DNA of 64,000 nt from Oscillospiraceae bacterium (GCA_021202155.1 JAJQDP010000006.1:124001-188000), one strand, 5' to 3'; positions 1 through 8,230 are shown, counted from the stretch's first letter. Notes: generated from the letters alone by a model not told the origin. Numbers and translations are program-made.

Positions 1-461
1 GTCTGCTCACTTTCGGCAAAGTATTGAGTGATGTCCTCGGCAATTTCACCGCTTACGAGAGCTGTCTGACCAATGTATGGCTCTTTCAAGCCCAAGTCCT
101 TTATTACAGAAAGAGTTCCGTCGCTTCCGACTGCTCCTCCTACATCAAGCTTTCCGTCCGGTCTCAGAGGGATTTCGACGATGTTATTGTCGCAGTAGCA
201 CTTTACGTTGCCGAGATAATCGGAGACCGCTGTCAGGCTTCCTATTGGTCCTGAGCCATTTATTCTGAGAGTTACGCTGTCGCCCTTGTCCTTAAGACCG
301 AAGCCAACAAGAGATGTTCCCATCGCAAGTCTACCTAACGCCGCAGTCACTACAGCGGAGGTCTTGTGAATTTTCTCTATTTCAGAGACGATGTCTGTCC
401 CGTCGATGGCGGAGCAGACAACTGACGCGTCTTTTGAAATTGTTCTTACTATTCTTCCCAT
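1..461 (-). CDS. hslO: Hsp33 redox-regulated chaperone, N-terminal part (cut by window edge)
   Basis: Cytosolic holdase chaperone that is switched on by oxidative unfolding. Reading back from ATG at 461, the product begins MGRIVRTISKDASVVC and runs about 153 residues of the Hsp33 N-terminal core, including the stretches GRLAMGTSLVGFGLKDKGDSV and LDVGGAVGSDGTL. The C-terminal zinc-binding redox switch (CxC...CxxC) lies beyond position 1 and cannot be checked. AAGGAAG sits just before the ATG. The gene starts 19 bases after the methyltransferase ends, so it is probably the last gene of the yerC-like operon. Identification rests on the core sequence and is firm; completeness cannot be judged. 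Confidence 0.9.
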   Translation of the reverse strand, partial: MGRIVRTISKDASVVCSAIDGTDIVSEIEKIHKTSAVVTAALGRLAMGTSLVGFGLKDKGDSVTLRINGSGPIGSLTAVSDYLGNVKCYCDNNIVEIPLRPDGKLDVGGAVGSDGTLSVIKDLGLKEPYIGQTALVSGEIAEDITQYFAESEQ

Positions 462-480
462 TTGTATCTTCCTTATTTTC

Positions 481-1230
481 TTAAAGCTTTCCCGCAACTA
501 TGAGCACTCTGTCAGAGGTTTTCTTAGGAGGCTTATAGCCGATTCCGTCATAGATTTCGACAGGAACAAGCCCGGACTTCATGAGCATACCAAAAATCTT
601 CATAACAGGGTAAGCTCTTTCTCTGAATGACTCGGTGAAACGGCTGTTTTTGCCATCATTTGTATTCACAAAGAAGTCGAGAGTTATAAGTACGCTCTCA
701 TCGCTTTGCCTGTAATCATTCTGCCAGCCGAGGTAGACATCATCTGTGTCAAAGATAAAGCAATTGTTCCCGAGAGTGTTTCTGTGCTTGTAAACTGTAT
801 TCACGTCAAAGACAAATATGCCACCATGCCTGAGGTTCTTTGACACCCTCGAAAAGGTTCTTTCAACAGCTTCGGCTGAATTCAGATGGTTGATGCCGTC
901 AAGAGTTGATATGATAACGTCGGCTTTGCGTAGCAAAGAAAAGCTTGTCATGTCCTGACAGACAAATGAAGCCTTCTTTCCAGCATCTCTTAGCTTTTTC
1001 TCAGCTATAGTCAGCATTTCAACGGAACGGTCGATGCCGGTTACTTTGTAGCCCTTGTCAGCCAGGAGCATATCAAGAGAACCGGTTCCACAACCGAGGT
1101 CTACTACGAAACCACGCTTCTTATGCCTGTTCAAAACTATGTTGTCGATTCTGTCGGCATAAGAAGAATAGCTCACATTTTTAGTGAACCTGTCGTAGTA
1201 GTCGGCAAAAATGCCGTAGCTATCTGTCAC
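481..1230 (-). CDS. Class I SAM-dependent methyltransferase
   Basis: A 249-residue Rossmann-type methyltransferase of unknown substrate. The SAM-binding motif I, VVDLGCGTG, is at residues 42-50, with an acidic motif II (GIDRS) about 20 residues later and DVIISTLDGINHL in the motif IV position. The start is GTG at 1230, with AAGGAAG seven bases upstream, and it overlaps the stop of the upstream regulator by four bases (GTGA), which implies translational coupling. hslO follows after 19 bases. The fold is clear; nothing in the sequence identifies the molecule methylated. Confidence 0.85.
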   Translation of the reverse strand: MTDSYGIFADYYDRFTKNVSYSSYADRIDNIVLNRHKKRGFVVDLGCGTGSLDMLLADKGYKVTGIDRSVEMLTIAEKKLRDAGKKASFVCQDMTSFSLLRKADVIISTLDGINHLNSAEAVERTFSRVSKNLRHGGIFVFDVNTVYKHRNTLGNNCFIFDTDDVYLGWQNDYRQSDESVLITLDFFVNTNDGKNSRFTESFRERAYPVMKIFGMLMKSGLVPVEIYDGIGYKPPKKTSDRVLIVAGKL

Positions 1231-1535
1231 TGCTCGTCTTCCTTATCGTTTTCCTTGAGCCTTTCAAGAGCTATGTCGTATCCGCCTACTCCGTAGTTGA
1301 TGGAACGGTTGACACGGCTGATTGTTGCAGTTGAAGCACTTGTAGCGGTAACGATGTCGGCATAGATGTGACCTTCTCTGAGCATCTTCGCGACCTCAAA
1401 ACGCTGAGCAAGAGTGTCGACTTCGATAGCGGTGCAAAGGTCAGCCAAAAACTTTTCGCATTCATCACGGGTTTCGAGAGTAAGAATTGCAGCGTAGAGA
1501 TCTTCGATATGCTTCTGATTGGATTTCGGATTCAT
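1227..1535 (-). CDS. YerC/YecD-type TrpR-like DNA-binding protein
   Basis: A 102-residue, all-helical protein of the TrpR/YerC/YecD family. A helix-turn-helix is visible near residues 55-78 (AKMLREGHIYADIVTATSA then STATISRVNRSI), which is the pattern of this family. It is presumably a cytosolic transcriptional regulator; the family ligand and targets are not settled, and nothing here shows tryptophan binding. AAAGGTGATAAC precedes the ATG, and a TTTACT-17-TAAAAT promoter lies at 1593-1621. It is the first gene of a three-gene operon with the methyltransferase and hslO. Confidence 0.85.
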   Translation of the reverse strand: MNPKSNQKHIEDLYAAILTLETRDECEKFLADLCTAIEVDTLAQRFEVAKMLREGHIYADIVTATSASTATISRVNRSINYGVGGYDIALERLKENDKEDEQ

Positions 1536-1592
1536 GTTATCACCTTTTCAATATCATGTTCAAAATTTCGGATTTGTATTCCGTACAAATAC

Positions 1593-1621
1593 ATTTTAAC
1601 ATATTGAATGTAAAAAGTAAA
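1593..1621 (-). promoter_or_regulatory. Promoter of the yerC-like/methyltransferase/hslO operon
   Basis: On the minus strand TTTACT (1616-1621) and TAAAAT (1593-1598) are separated by 17 bases, a SigA-type promoter about 60 bases before the yerC-like ATG. Confidence 0.65.
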
Positions 1622-1665
1622 GACCTAAGTAAGTATATTTGTGAAAGATTGACGAAATTTTTGCC

Positions 1666-2253
1666 TCAATCCTCCGTGACTTCTTTGATAACTTCCCTGA
1701 TTTCCTCTGTCCCCTCTCCTGAGAGTGCAGAAAACGGTATTACAGTTATTTCTGAAAAGCATGGGATTTCATCCTTAAGAGCTTCAAGCCTTGCGGCTCT
1801 TTCTGATTTGTTCAGCTTATCTGACTTTGTCAGGACAATGCAGAACGGGAGCTCGGTGTCAATAAGGAAGTTTATCATGGTTATGTCGTCGGCTGACGGC
1901 GGATGACGCATGTCAACAAGCGAGAAAACAATGCCTATGTCGCGCTCGGGATCGGACAGATAATTTGAAATAAGATTATTCCACCTTGCCTTCTCCGACT
2001 TTGAGACCTTGGCATAACCGTATCCGGGAAGGTCTACAAAGTAAATCTCCCCGAGACGGTAGAAGTTTATCGTTCTTGTCTTTCCCGGCTCTGAACTGAC
2101 GCGCGCAAGTGACTTTCTTGCGAAAATCTTATTGATAAGAGACGACTTCCCGACATTTGACCGTCCGACAAAGACAATTTCAGTCTTTTCTGGCTTGGGT
2201 AACTGCTCAAACGTCCCGTATGCCGCATAGAACTCAGCGTTATCGAACCGCAT
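1666..2253 (-). CDS. engB: Ribosome biogenesis GTPase EngB/YsxC
   Basis: Small TRAFAC-class GTPase needed for late 50S assembly. In the 195-residue form the G1 loop GRSNVGKS is at 30-37, G3 DLPGYGY at about 74-80, G4 TKSD and G5 SALSGEG near the C-terminus. I chose the ATG at 2253 rather than the upstream in-frame start at 2283: it gives the usual family length, has GGGGGTG ten bases upstream, and overlaps the lon stop by only 14 bases. Lon followed by EngB is a common clostridial and bacillar arrangement, so the pair is probably co-transcribed. Confidence 0.93.
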   Translation of the reverse strand: MRFDNAEFYAAYGTFEQLPKPEKTEIVFVGRSNVGKSSLINKIFARKSLARVSSEPGKTRTINFYRLGEIYFVDLPGYGYAKVSKSEKARWNNLISNYLSDPERDIGIVFSLVDMRHPPSADDITMINFLIDTELPFCIVLTKSDKLNKSERAARLEALKDEIPCFSEITVIPFSALSGEGTEEIREVIKEVTED

Positions 2254-4660
2254 CAAGCCGCACCCCCACTGGAGTTTTCTCAACCTGCTTGAAAGATACT
2301 GGATTTATGGGAAGCCTCTGCTCGCTTTGTTCGTGAATCAGTGCGACATCAAGGACGTCCTCAATAGTTTCAGCAAACACAAACTCCAAGCCCTGCTTGA
2401 CCTTTTCGTCTACTTCTTCCAAGTCGGGTCTATTGGCGGCTGGAATGACAACCGTTCTGATTCCGGCTTTGTACGCCGCCATTGTCTTTTCACGCAGACC
2501 GCCTATCGCTAAAACTTTGCCTCTGAGTGTGATTTCTCCGGTCATTGCTACGTCTGAGCGAACCTTGAGACCTGAAAGCTCGGAGATGATGCCGGTGGCG
2601 AGCGTTACTCCAGCAGATGGTCCATCCTTCGGAACTGCGCCCTCGGGTGCGTGAATGTGAATATCGCGCTTCTGGTAGAAGTCGCTGTCGATGCCATACT
2701 TATCCGCAACGCTTCTTGTACATGTAACAGCTATCTTCGCGCTTTCCTTCATGACGTCGCCTAATGAGCCGGTCAGTTCTATTGCACCCTTGCCAGGAAC
2801 GGACAGAACCTCGAGCGGCATGAGAGTCCCTCCGACAGATGTCCACGCAAGACCGTTGACCTCGCCAACCTGGGACTTATCGGATTTCAGGTCGCTAAGA
2901 TATTTTCTTGCGCCGAGATATTTCTCAACAGTTTCTGGCGAAACGGTGACTCTATGAGACTCACCAGTGACGATTTCTTTTGCGGCTTTACGGCAGATTG
3001 TTGCCAGTAGCCTTTCAAGGTTTCTGACGCCGGCTTCTCTTGTATAGTAGTCGATGAGCTCATAGAGTGCCGCATCGGTGAAGCGAATCTTGTTGCCGTT
3101 AAGACCATTCTGCTTAACCTGCTTCGGGACAAGGTGGCGTCTGGCTATCTCGAACTTTTCCTCGCGGGTGTAGCTTGGAAGTTCAATAACATCCATTCTG
3201 TCAAGAAGCGGAGGTGAGATTGTATCGATATTATTTGCTGTTGTTACAAATATCGCGTGGGACAAATCGAACGGAAGCTCAATATAGTGATCTCTGAATT
3301 CCTTGTTCTGCTCGCTGTCGAGTACTTCAAGCATCGCACTTGCGGGGTCTCCCCTGAAGTCGTTCGCCATCTTGTCTATCTCATCAAGAAGAATCAGCGG
3401 ATTACTTGAACCGGCTTGCTTTACAGCCGAGATGATTCTTCCTGGCATCGAGCCTATGTAAGTCTTCCTGTGACCGCGGATGTCCGCTTCATCCTTGACT
3501 CCGCCGAGTGAGACCCTTACATACTTCCTTCCGAGTGCGTTCGCAATTGACTTTCCAATTGAAGTCTTTCCAACGCCTGGAGGTCCGACAAGGCAGATAA
3601 TCTGACCCTTGACGTCGCTGTTGAGTGCTCTTACCGACAGAAGCTCTAAGATTCTCTCCTTGACCTTTTTCAAGCCATAGTGGTCTTTGTCAAGCTGAGC
3701 GGAGACTTTTTCAATGTCAAGGTTATCCTCGGTTTCAACGTTCCACGGAAGCTCTAAAACGGTGTCAAGATAGCTTCTTATAACAGCCGCTTCTTGAGAG
3801 CCATAGGGCATCTTCATCAGCCTTTCAGCCTCGGAAATAAGCTTTTCAGTGCATTCCTCGTTGAGCTTGAGGTTGTATATTTTCTCAGCGTACTCCTCCG
3901 CCTCTTCGTCAAAGTCCTCGGTTTCACCGAGCTCGTCTTTTATAATCCGGAGCTCTTCTCTGAGGTAATACTCCCTCTGTCCCTTCTCCATTGCCTCGCT
4001 TACCTTGGTGTGAATATCATTTTCGATAGACAGAACCTGAGTCTCACGCGTGAGAAGTGCCAGCGTAATCGACAGCTTTTCGCTGAGGGTGTTTGCCTCT
4101 AATATCTGCTGACGGTCTTCCGTTAACAGTGGAATATTGAACACGATATTCTCAAAGAGAACAGTTGGGTCGTCAGCGTCTAAAACAGCGTGTCTGAGCT
4201 CATCAGGCATTCTTGGAACGACTGAGCAGTAAGCCTCGAAAGCCGCTTTTACAACGCGACAGAACGCATCAAGCTCTTCCTCAGGGATTTTATCCTTGGC
4301 GTAGTTCTTCATCGGCTTGACAACTACATTTACGGTGTTACCATCGTCGATGTATTCCAAAAGCTTAGCCCTGTATAAGCCTTCCACCCGAACCCGCGAT
4401 GCTCCTTCGCTCAGATTTATAATCTGCTTTATCTCGCAGACAGTACCGACTGAGTACACATCCTTTTCTGCCGGGTCAGAGACATTTATATCCTTCTGAG
4501 CAGTCATAAAGATAAGCCTCTCGCCAAGCATAGCCTCTCTGAGAGCCGCAACAGACTTTGGTCTCATTACATCAAATTTAAGTGCCATGTGTGGCATAAC
4601 TATAAAGTCCCTTGTCGGAACACATGGCAAGCTCATCTGAGTGTTTCTTGTAAGTGCCAT
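2240..4660 (-). CDS. lon: ATP-dependent protease Lon
   Basis: Cytosolic AAA+ serine protease for damaged and regulatory proteins. The 806 residues hold the N-terminal substrate domain (SLPCVPTRDFIVMPHMAL), Walker A GPPGVGKT at 359-366, Walker B LLDEID at 424-429, and the proteolytic Ser-Lys dyad: PKDGPSAG with Ser682 and GGLREK with Lys725. TAAGGAG lies just before the ATG. Its promoter at 4785-4813 overlaps a perfect 18-base inverted repeat, a possible operator; no CIRCE or CtsR heptad was seen. engB overlaps the 3' end by 14 bases. Confidence 0.97.
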   Translation of the reverse strand: MALTRNTQMSLPCVPTRDFIVMPHMALKFDVMRPKSVAALREAMLGERLIFMTAQKDINVSDPAEKDVYSVGTVCEIKQIINLSEGASRVRVEGLYRAKLLEYIDDGNTVNVVVKPMKNYAKDKIPEEELDAFCRVVKAAFEAYCSVVPRMPDELRHAVLDADDPTVLFENIVFNIPLLTEDRQQILEANTLSEKLSITLALLTRETQVLSIENDIHTKVSEAMEKGQREYYLREELRIIKDELGETEDFDEEAEEYAEKIYNLKLNEECTEKLISEAERLMKMPYGSQEAAVIRSYLDTVLELPWNVETEDNLDIEKVSAQLDKDHYGLKKVKERILELLSVRALNSDVKGQIICLVGPPGVGKTSIGKSIANALGRKYVRVSLGGVKDEADIRGHRKTYIGSMPGRIISAVKQAGSSNPLILLDEIDKMANDFRGDPASAMLEVLDSEQNKEFRDHYIELPFDLSHAIFVTTANNIDTISPPLLDRMDVIELPSYTREEKFEIARRHLVPKQVKQNGLNGNKIRFTDAALYELIDYYTREAGVRNLERLLATICRKAAKEIVTGESHRVTVSPETVEKYLGARKYLSDLKSDKSQVGEVNGLAWTSVGGTLMPLEVLSVPGKGAIELTGSLGDVMKESAKIAVTCTRSVADKYGIDSDFYQKRDIHIHAPEGAVPKDGPSAGVTLATGIISELSGLKVRSDVAMTGEITLRGKVLAIGGLREKTMAAYKAGIRTVVIPAANRPDLEEVDEKVKQGLEFVFAETIEDVLDVALIHEQSEQRLPINPVSFKQVEKTPVGVRLDAVR

Positions 4661-4784
4661 TAACTTTCTCCTTATCAGTCAAAGATGCAGATTCGCAAGA
4701 TTAGCGAAATCGCAATATAGTATTTCATAATTATTCAAGAGCAATATGTCCCGTAGCTTATACGGTATATTCACTGCTTGTCCT

Positions 4785-4813
4785 ATTATAACAAAAAGCT
4801 TTCCTATTTGCAA
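4785..4813 (-). promoter_or_regulatory. lon promoter
   Basis: Minus-strand TTGCAA (4808-4813), 17-base spacer, TATAAT (4785-4790). The predicted leader to lon is about 115 bases and holds only short hairpins, such as CCGTA/TACGG. Confidence 0.75.
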
Positions 4814-4822
4814 TAGCAAATA
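4805..4822. repeat. 18-base inverted repeat over the lon -35 box
   Basis: TATTTGC-AATA-GCAAATA, a perfect palindrome with 7-base arms covering the -35 hexamer of the lon promoter. The position suits a repressor operator; the protein is unknown. Confidence 0.5.
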
Positions 4823-4883
4823 AAGGTACAAAATGTGACAATTGTATGGTCGTGATTTTGGAGAGAAATTGCAGAAAAAAGCC

Positions 4884-4912
4884 TTGACAAATTTAATCCG
4901 GTGTGCTATTAT
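4884..4912 (+). promoter_or_regulatory. Promoter of tRNA-Arg(ACG)
   Basis: TTGACA (4884-4889), 17 bases, TATTAT (4907-4912), ending 32 bases before the mature tRNA. Confidence 0.8.
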
Positions 4913-4944
4913 ATCTAACTGTGAGCGGGATACCGCTTGCAAAT

Positions 4945-5020
4945 GCGCCCGTAGCTCAGTGGATAGAGTGCCCGGCTACGAACCGGTAGGTCGTGGGTTC
5001 GAATCCCCCCGGGCGCGCCA
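4945..5020 (+). tRNA. tRNA-Arg (anticodon ACG)
   Basis: A 76-base cloverleaf: acceptor GCGCCCG pairs with CGGGCGC, discriminator G and encoded CCA follow, the anticodon loop is CTACGAA and the T-loop TTCGAAT. It decodes CGN codons after A34 deamination. The top pair of the anticodon stem (C27/T43) is a mismatch. A near-perfect terminator follows directly. Confidence 0.95.
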
Positions 5021-5047
5021 ACCTCCGAATTTTCGGAGGTTATTTTT
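5021..5047 (+). terminator. Terminator of tRNA-Arg(ACG)
   Basis: ACCTCCGA / TCGGAGGT stem with a short loop, then TATTTTTT; it begins immediately after CCA. Confidence 0.85.
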
Positions 5048-5093
5048 TGCGTGAAATTTCACTCTTTGCTTCATTTGTCCCCGCAATCCCCTA

Positions 5094-5122
5094 TTGACAA
5101 ACTCCCAAGAATGTGATATATT
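5094..5122 (+). promoter_or_regulatory. Promoter of the leader ORF / CNNM gene
   Basis: TTGACA (5094-5099), 17 bases, TATATT (5117-5122). It precedes a roughly 220-base leader that holds a small ORF and a terminator-like hairpin before the CNNM gene. Confidence 0.75.
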
Positions 5123-5183
5123 TATCGCAGTTGGTTTGCTATGCGAGGATTCCGACGAATATTTATTAGGAGTGTGAGACTTG

Positions 5184-5270
5184 ATGGATGACAGTTCCGA
5201 TGGGGATTGTGACCACAATACTGATTATATAACCGCATCTTGTGCCGTTTTAAACAGAATGATTGAGTAG
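5184..5270 (+). CDS. Possible 28-residue leader peptide
   Basis: A short ORF translated as MDDSSDGDCDHNTDYITASC and ending VLNRMIE, with AGGAG 11 bases upstream. It lies between a consensus promoter (5094-5122) and a hairpin with a T-run (5293-5308), upstream of the CNNM-type gene. It is acidic and has no run of a single regulatory codon, so classical amino-acid attenuation is not evident. It could be a small protein gene, a leader ORF, or chance. No family recognised. Confidence 0.35.
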   Translation: MDDSSDGDCDHNTDYITASCAVLNRMIE

Positions 5271-5292
5271 GTATGGTCTTCACAACGTAGTG

Positions 5293-5308
5293 AAAGGCTG
5301 TGCCTTTT
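5293..5308 (+). terminator. Short terminator-like hairpin in the CNNM leader
   Basis: AAAGGC-TGT-GCCTTTTT, a 6-bp stem followed by Ts, between the leader ORF and the CNNM start with no second promoter visible after it. It may act as an attenuator. Confidence 0.45.
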
Positions 5309-5349
5309 TGTGTTTCTTACTGTTTTTACGAAAGGATCTTATACTAATC

Positions 5350-6681
5350 ATGGTTCAGGCAATTATATTGCAAATTTTACTTATAGCGTTCAACTCAGTA
5401 TTTTCCTGTGCCGAAATCGCTGTTATTTCTATGAACGACGCCAAGCTCAAGCAGATGGCTCAGGAGGGCGACAAACGGGCGAAAAAGCTTCTTGCGCTCA
5501 CCGAGGAGCCGTCGAAGTTCTTAGCTACAATTCAGGTTGCTATAACTCTGGCGAGCCTGCTCGGCGGTGCGTTTGCGGCTGACAACTTCGCAGATCCGCT
5601 CACAGAGCTTCTTATCAGCGTAGGGCTTCCTGTTTCAAGAAGCGTTGTCTACCCGGTGATACTCATAATCATAACGCTGCTACTCACCTATTTCAGCATA
5701 GTTTTCGGCGAGCTTGTTCCAAAGAGACTTGCTATGAAGAAGACTGAGCAGATAGCTCTTGGGCTGTCGGGGATAATGTATGTCATGTCGAAGATATGCG
5801 CGCCACTGGTCTGGTTGCTCACAAAATCCACTAATGCTGTTTTGAAGCTTCTTGGAATCGACCCTGACAGTGACGACGATGTTGTTACTGAGGAAGAAAT
5901 CAAGCTGATGCTTGCCGAGGGCAACGAACAGGGCACCATCATGGAAGAAGAAAGCGAGCTTATCAATAATGTTTTCGACTTCACAGACACATCAGTTGAG
6001 CAGGTCAGCACCCGCAGAAGAGACGTAATCTTCCTCTATATTGAAGACGGCGATGAAGCCTGGGAAAAGACTATTGTGGAGAGCCGACATACATACTACC
6101 CTGTATGTCAGGACTCGCCCGATAATGTAGTCGGAATTCTTGATACAAAGGACTATTTCCGCTCTGACAACAGAAGTATCGGATACATGATGGAACATGC
6201 AGTCAATAAGCCTTACTTTGTTCCGGAGGAAATGAGAGCGAATGCGTTGTTCGCCGAGATGAAGAAAACGAGAAATTATTTCGCTGTTGTTTTGGATGAA
6301 TACGGCGGGATGTCTGGAATAGTGACTCTTCACGACCTTATCGAAGAGCTTGTCGGCGAGCTTGAGGAGGAAGAAGCTCCTCCAAAGCCGGACGATATTG
6401 CCGAGGTTGATGAGGAAACCTGGTGCATCCAGGGCTGTGCTGAGCTTGAAGAGGTTGAGGAAGCTCTTGGAGTTACCCTCCCCACCGATACTTTCGACAC
6501 CTTCAGCGGCTTCATATGCGAGATTATAAGCCGTGTCCCCGAAGAGGGCGAAAGCTTTGAGTGCGAGTCCTGTGGCTTGGCCATCGAGGTCAAGAACGTC
6601 AAGGACCATATGATAGATTATGCCATCGTCAGGAAACTTCCTCCTGAGCCCGAAGAGGACGAGGACGAAGATAAAGAATAA
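5350..6681 (+). CDS. CNNM/CorC (hemolysin C) family membrane protein
   Basis: Polytopic membrane protein of the DUF21-CBS-CorC/HlyC family, linked to magnesium or other divalent cation efflux. The 443 residues show a DUF21 transmembrane domain (residues 1 to about 160, with segments such as VVYPVILIIITLLLTYFSIV), a linker with EEEIKLMLAEG, paired CBS-like domains (VESRHTYYPVCQ; YFAVVLDEYGGMSGIVTLHD) and an acidic CorC-type C-terminus ending EEDEDEDKE. I chose the ATG at 5350 because the longer frame begins at a TTG without a ribosome site and adds a non-family tail; AAAGGA lies about 14 bases before it. A leader with a possible attenuator precedes it and a strong terminator follows. Confidence 0.88.
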   Translation: MVQAIILQILLIAFNSVFSCAEIAVISMNDAKLKQMAQEGDKRAKKLLALTEEPSKFLATIQVAITLASLLGGAFAADNFADPLTELLISVGLPVSRSVVYPVILIIITLLLTYFSIVFGELVPKRLAMKKTEQIALGLSGIMYVMSKICAPLVWLLTKSTNAVLKLLGIDPDSDDDVVTEEEIKLMLAEGNEQGTIMEEESELINNVFDFTDTSVEQVSTRRRDVIFLYIEDGDEAWEKTIVESRHTYYPVCQDSPDNVVGILDTKDYFRSDNRSIGYMMEHAVNKPYFVPEEMRANALFAEMKKTRNYFAVVLDEYGGMSGIVTLHDLIEELVGELEEEEAPPKPDDIAEVDEETWCIQGCAELEEVEEALGVTLPTDTFDTFSGFICEIISRVPEEGESFECESCGLAIEVKNVKDHMIDYAIVRKLPPEPEEDEDEDKE

Positions 6682-6691
6682 AGCATACAAG

Positions 6692-6725
6692 GAAGGCTTT
6701 GCCGGGTTGGCAGAGCCTTCTTTTT
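6692..6725 (+). terminator. Terminator of the CNNM gene
   Basis: GAAGGCTTTGCC / GGCAGAGCCTTC stem, 5-base loop, TTTTT; it starts 11 bases after the stop. Confidence 0.85.
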
Positions 6726-6728
6726 ACG

Positions 6729-6757
6729 AAAAAATAAAAATCCTCTTTCGAGGATTT
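6729..6757 (-). terminator. Terminator of tRNA-Ala(CGC)
   Basis: On the minus strand AAATCCTC-GAAA-GAGGATTT then TTATTTTTT, directly after the tRNA. Confidence 0.8.
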
Positions 6758-6758
6758 A

Positions 6759-6834
6759 TGGTGGACCCGATGGGACTTGAACCCACGCTCTCCGCGTTGC
6801 GAACGCGGCGCTTTACCAACTAAGCCACGAGCCC
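6759..6834 (-). tRNA. tRNA-Ala (anticodon CGC)
   Basis: A 76-base cloverleaf: acceptor GGGCTCG pairs with CGGGTCC and holds the G3-U70 wobble that marks alanine tRNAs. The anticodon loop is TTCGCAA, discriminator A and CCA are encoded, and the T-loop is TTCAAGT. It reads GCG codons. Promoter at 6850-6878. Confidence 0.95.
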
Positions 6835-6849
6835 GAATCAACGAGATTT

Positions 6850-6878
6850 ATTTTATCCCTAATTGCTCCGTTTGTCAA
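6850..6878 (-). promoter_or_regulatory. Promoter of tRNA-Ala(CGC)
   Basis: Minus-strand TTGACA (6873-6878), 17 bases, TAAAAT (6850-6855). Confidence 0.8.
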
Positions 6879-6915
6879 GACGTTTTCAAGATTTTTTTCT
6901 CGTTGAGGTGATTTT

Positions 6916-8136
6916 TTAAGTTTCCGAGCCTTCAGGCAATCTGTCAACGGTTTCTGATACCGGAGATGATTCCTCCTCTTCCCCACTTGTTCCGCCGTTT
7001 CTCTTCTCTAAATCAGTTTTGATCAGCTTGTAGATCGCTGAGAAGAGCGGAACGCAGATTAACATTCCGGGGATTCCGAAGAGCCCTCCGCCAACACTGA
7101 CTGCCGCCAGCACCCACACAGATGGAAGCCCTATCGACTTGCCAACTATCTTTGGATAGATGAAGTAGTTGTCAACAAACTGGAGAACCAGAATAAAGAG
7201 AACGAATATTACCGCCTGGATGGGATTCACGGTAAGAATCATAAACGCTCCTATTATTGTTCCTATCCATGCGCCAACAATCGGGATAAGGGCAGTAAGA
7301 CCGATAAGTGCACCAATCATCGTCGGATATGGGAGACCTAAAATCAGCATTCCTATTGTACAGAGAGTTCCCAAAAGAAGTGCCTCTGTGCACTGAACGA
7401 CTATGTAGCCGTGGTAGCTCTCGTTGAGAGTGCCCAAAACATAGTAGACTCTTTCGTGCCACTTGGGCTTGAGATATGTCTCGGAAAGCTTTCCGAGCTG
7501 ACCTAAAATCTTGTCTTTTGCTGAAAGGAAGTAGACCGAAAATACTATTCCAACTAAAGCCGTTGACAAAACCGATACTACAGTAGGAGCAACGCTTGTG
7601 ACAGTGTCTACAGTTCCCTGAATATCGCTGATAACGTCGGTGATGCTCGTCGAAAGAAGTGAGATGATGCCGATAATACTGCTTACACTTGAGGCAATTT
7701 CGTTCCAATTTATCCATTCAAGCCATTCTATGATGCTGTCGGGCAGTAGTCCGATAATTGTTTTATTTTCAAGAATTGAAAGAACAAGCGACGGAAGCTG
7801 GTCTATAAATGTCTTTATACATGACACAAACTGCGGAATTACGAGCAGGAGCACAAGAACGATAACGAGAATTATAGTCAGGTATCCCAAAAGCATACAG
7901 ACCGGTCTGCGGCACTTTGCCACTGCCTTTTTCTCACTGTTCGGAAAATAGTGCTTTTCATAAAAGCTCATTGGGATATTCACTATGTATGCAATTATTA
8001 GTCCTACGATAAGTGGATTTAACGCATTCATGGCGATACCAAGAGCGGCAAATATGCTGTCGATGAAGTGAATAATCAAAAATAGTATGACTGCACTCAC
8101 AACAGCTTTGAAGCAGGTTTTCCAGTCGAGTTTCAT
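6916..8136 (-). CDS. AI-2E family (PerM-like) transporter
   Basis: Integral membrane protein of 406 residues with about eight transmembrane segments and the late family block of Gly/Pro-rich helices (LGLPYPTMIGALIGLTALIP, VVGKSIGLPSVWVLAAVSVG, GIPGMLICVPL). Family members move small molecules, ions or peptides; AI-2 transport is only one assignment and is not shown here. The ATG at 8136 is preferred because AAAGGAG lies eight bases upstream. It is divergent from the TetR-type gene, and the palindrome GGACAA-N10-TTGTCC (8158-8179) sits just upstream of its ribosome site, so that regulator probably controls it. The C-terminus is acidic. Confidence 0.88.
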   Translation of the reverse strand: MKLDWKTCFKAVVSAVILFLIIHFIDSIFAALGIAMNALNPLIVGLIIAYIVNIPMSFYEKHYFPNSEKKAVAKCRRPVCMLLGYLTIILVIVLVLLLVIPQFVSCIKTFIDQLPSLVLSILENKTIIGLLPDSIIEWLEWINWNEIASSVSSIIGIISLLSTSITDVISDIQGTVDTVTSVAPTVVSVLSTALVGIVFSVYFLSAKDKILGQLGKLSETYLKPKWHERVYYVLGTLNESYHGYIVVQCTEALLLGTLCTIGMLILGLPYPTMIGALIGLTALIPIVGAWIGTIIGAFMILTVNPIQAVIFVLFILVLQFVDNYFIYPKIVGKSIGLPSVWVLAAVSVGGGLFGIPGMLICVPLFSAIYKLIKTDLEKRNGGTSGEEEESSPVSETVDRLPEGSET

Positions 8137-8157
8137 ACAAATTCTCCTTTGTTGTTT

Positions 8158-8179
8158 GGACAAATATCATCGATTGTCC
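8158..8179. promoter_or_regulatory. Putative TetR operator, copy 1
   Basis: GGACAA-N10-TTGTCC, 22 bases, between the divergent exporter and tetR-like genes. The same arms, spacing and flanking ATA/TC bases recur at 10770-10791. Confidence 0.55.
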
Positions 8180-8201
8180 ATAGTTTGTGTGAATGTTACA
8201 C

Positions 8202-8230
8202 TTGAAAAATTGTCGATTTTTTTGTACAAT
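8202..8230 (+). promoter_or_regulatory. Promoter of the TetR-type regulator
   Basis: TTGAAA (8202-8207), 17 bases, TACAAT (8225-8230). Putative operator copy 1 ends 22 bases upstream of the -35 box. Confidence 0.65.

Noticed and set aside
4679-4942. Open frame of 87 codons upstream of lon on the minus strand
   Set aside because: It lies across the lon promoter and leader and the divergent tRNA promoter, has no ribosome site and no family likeness.
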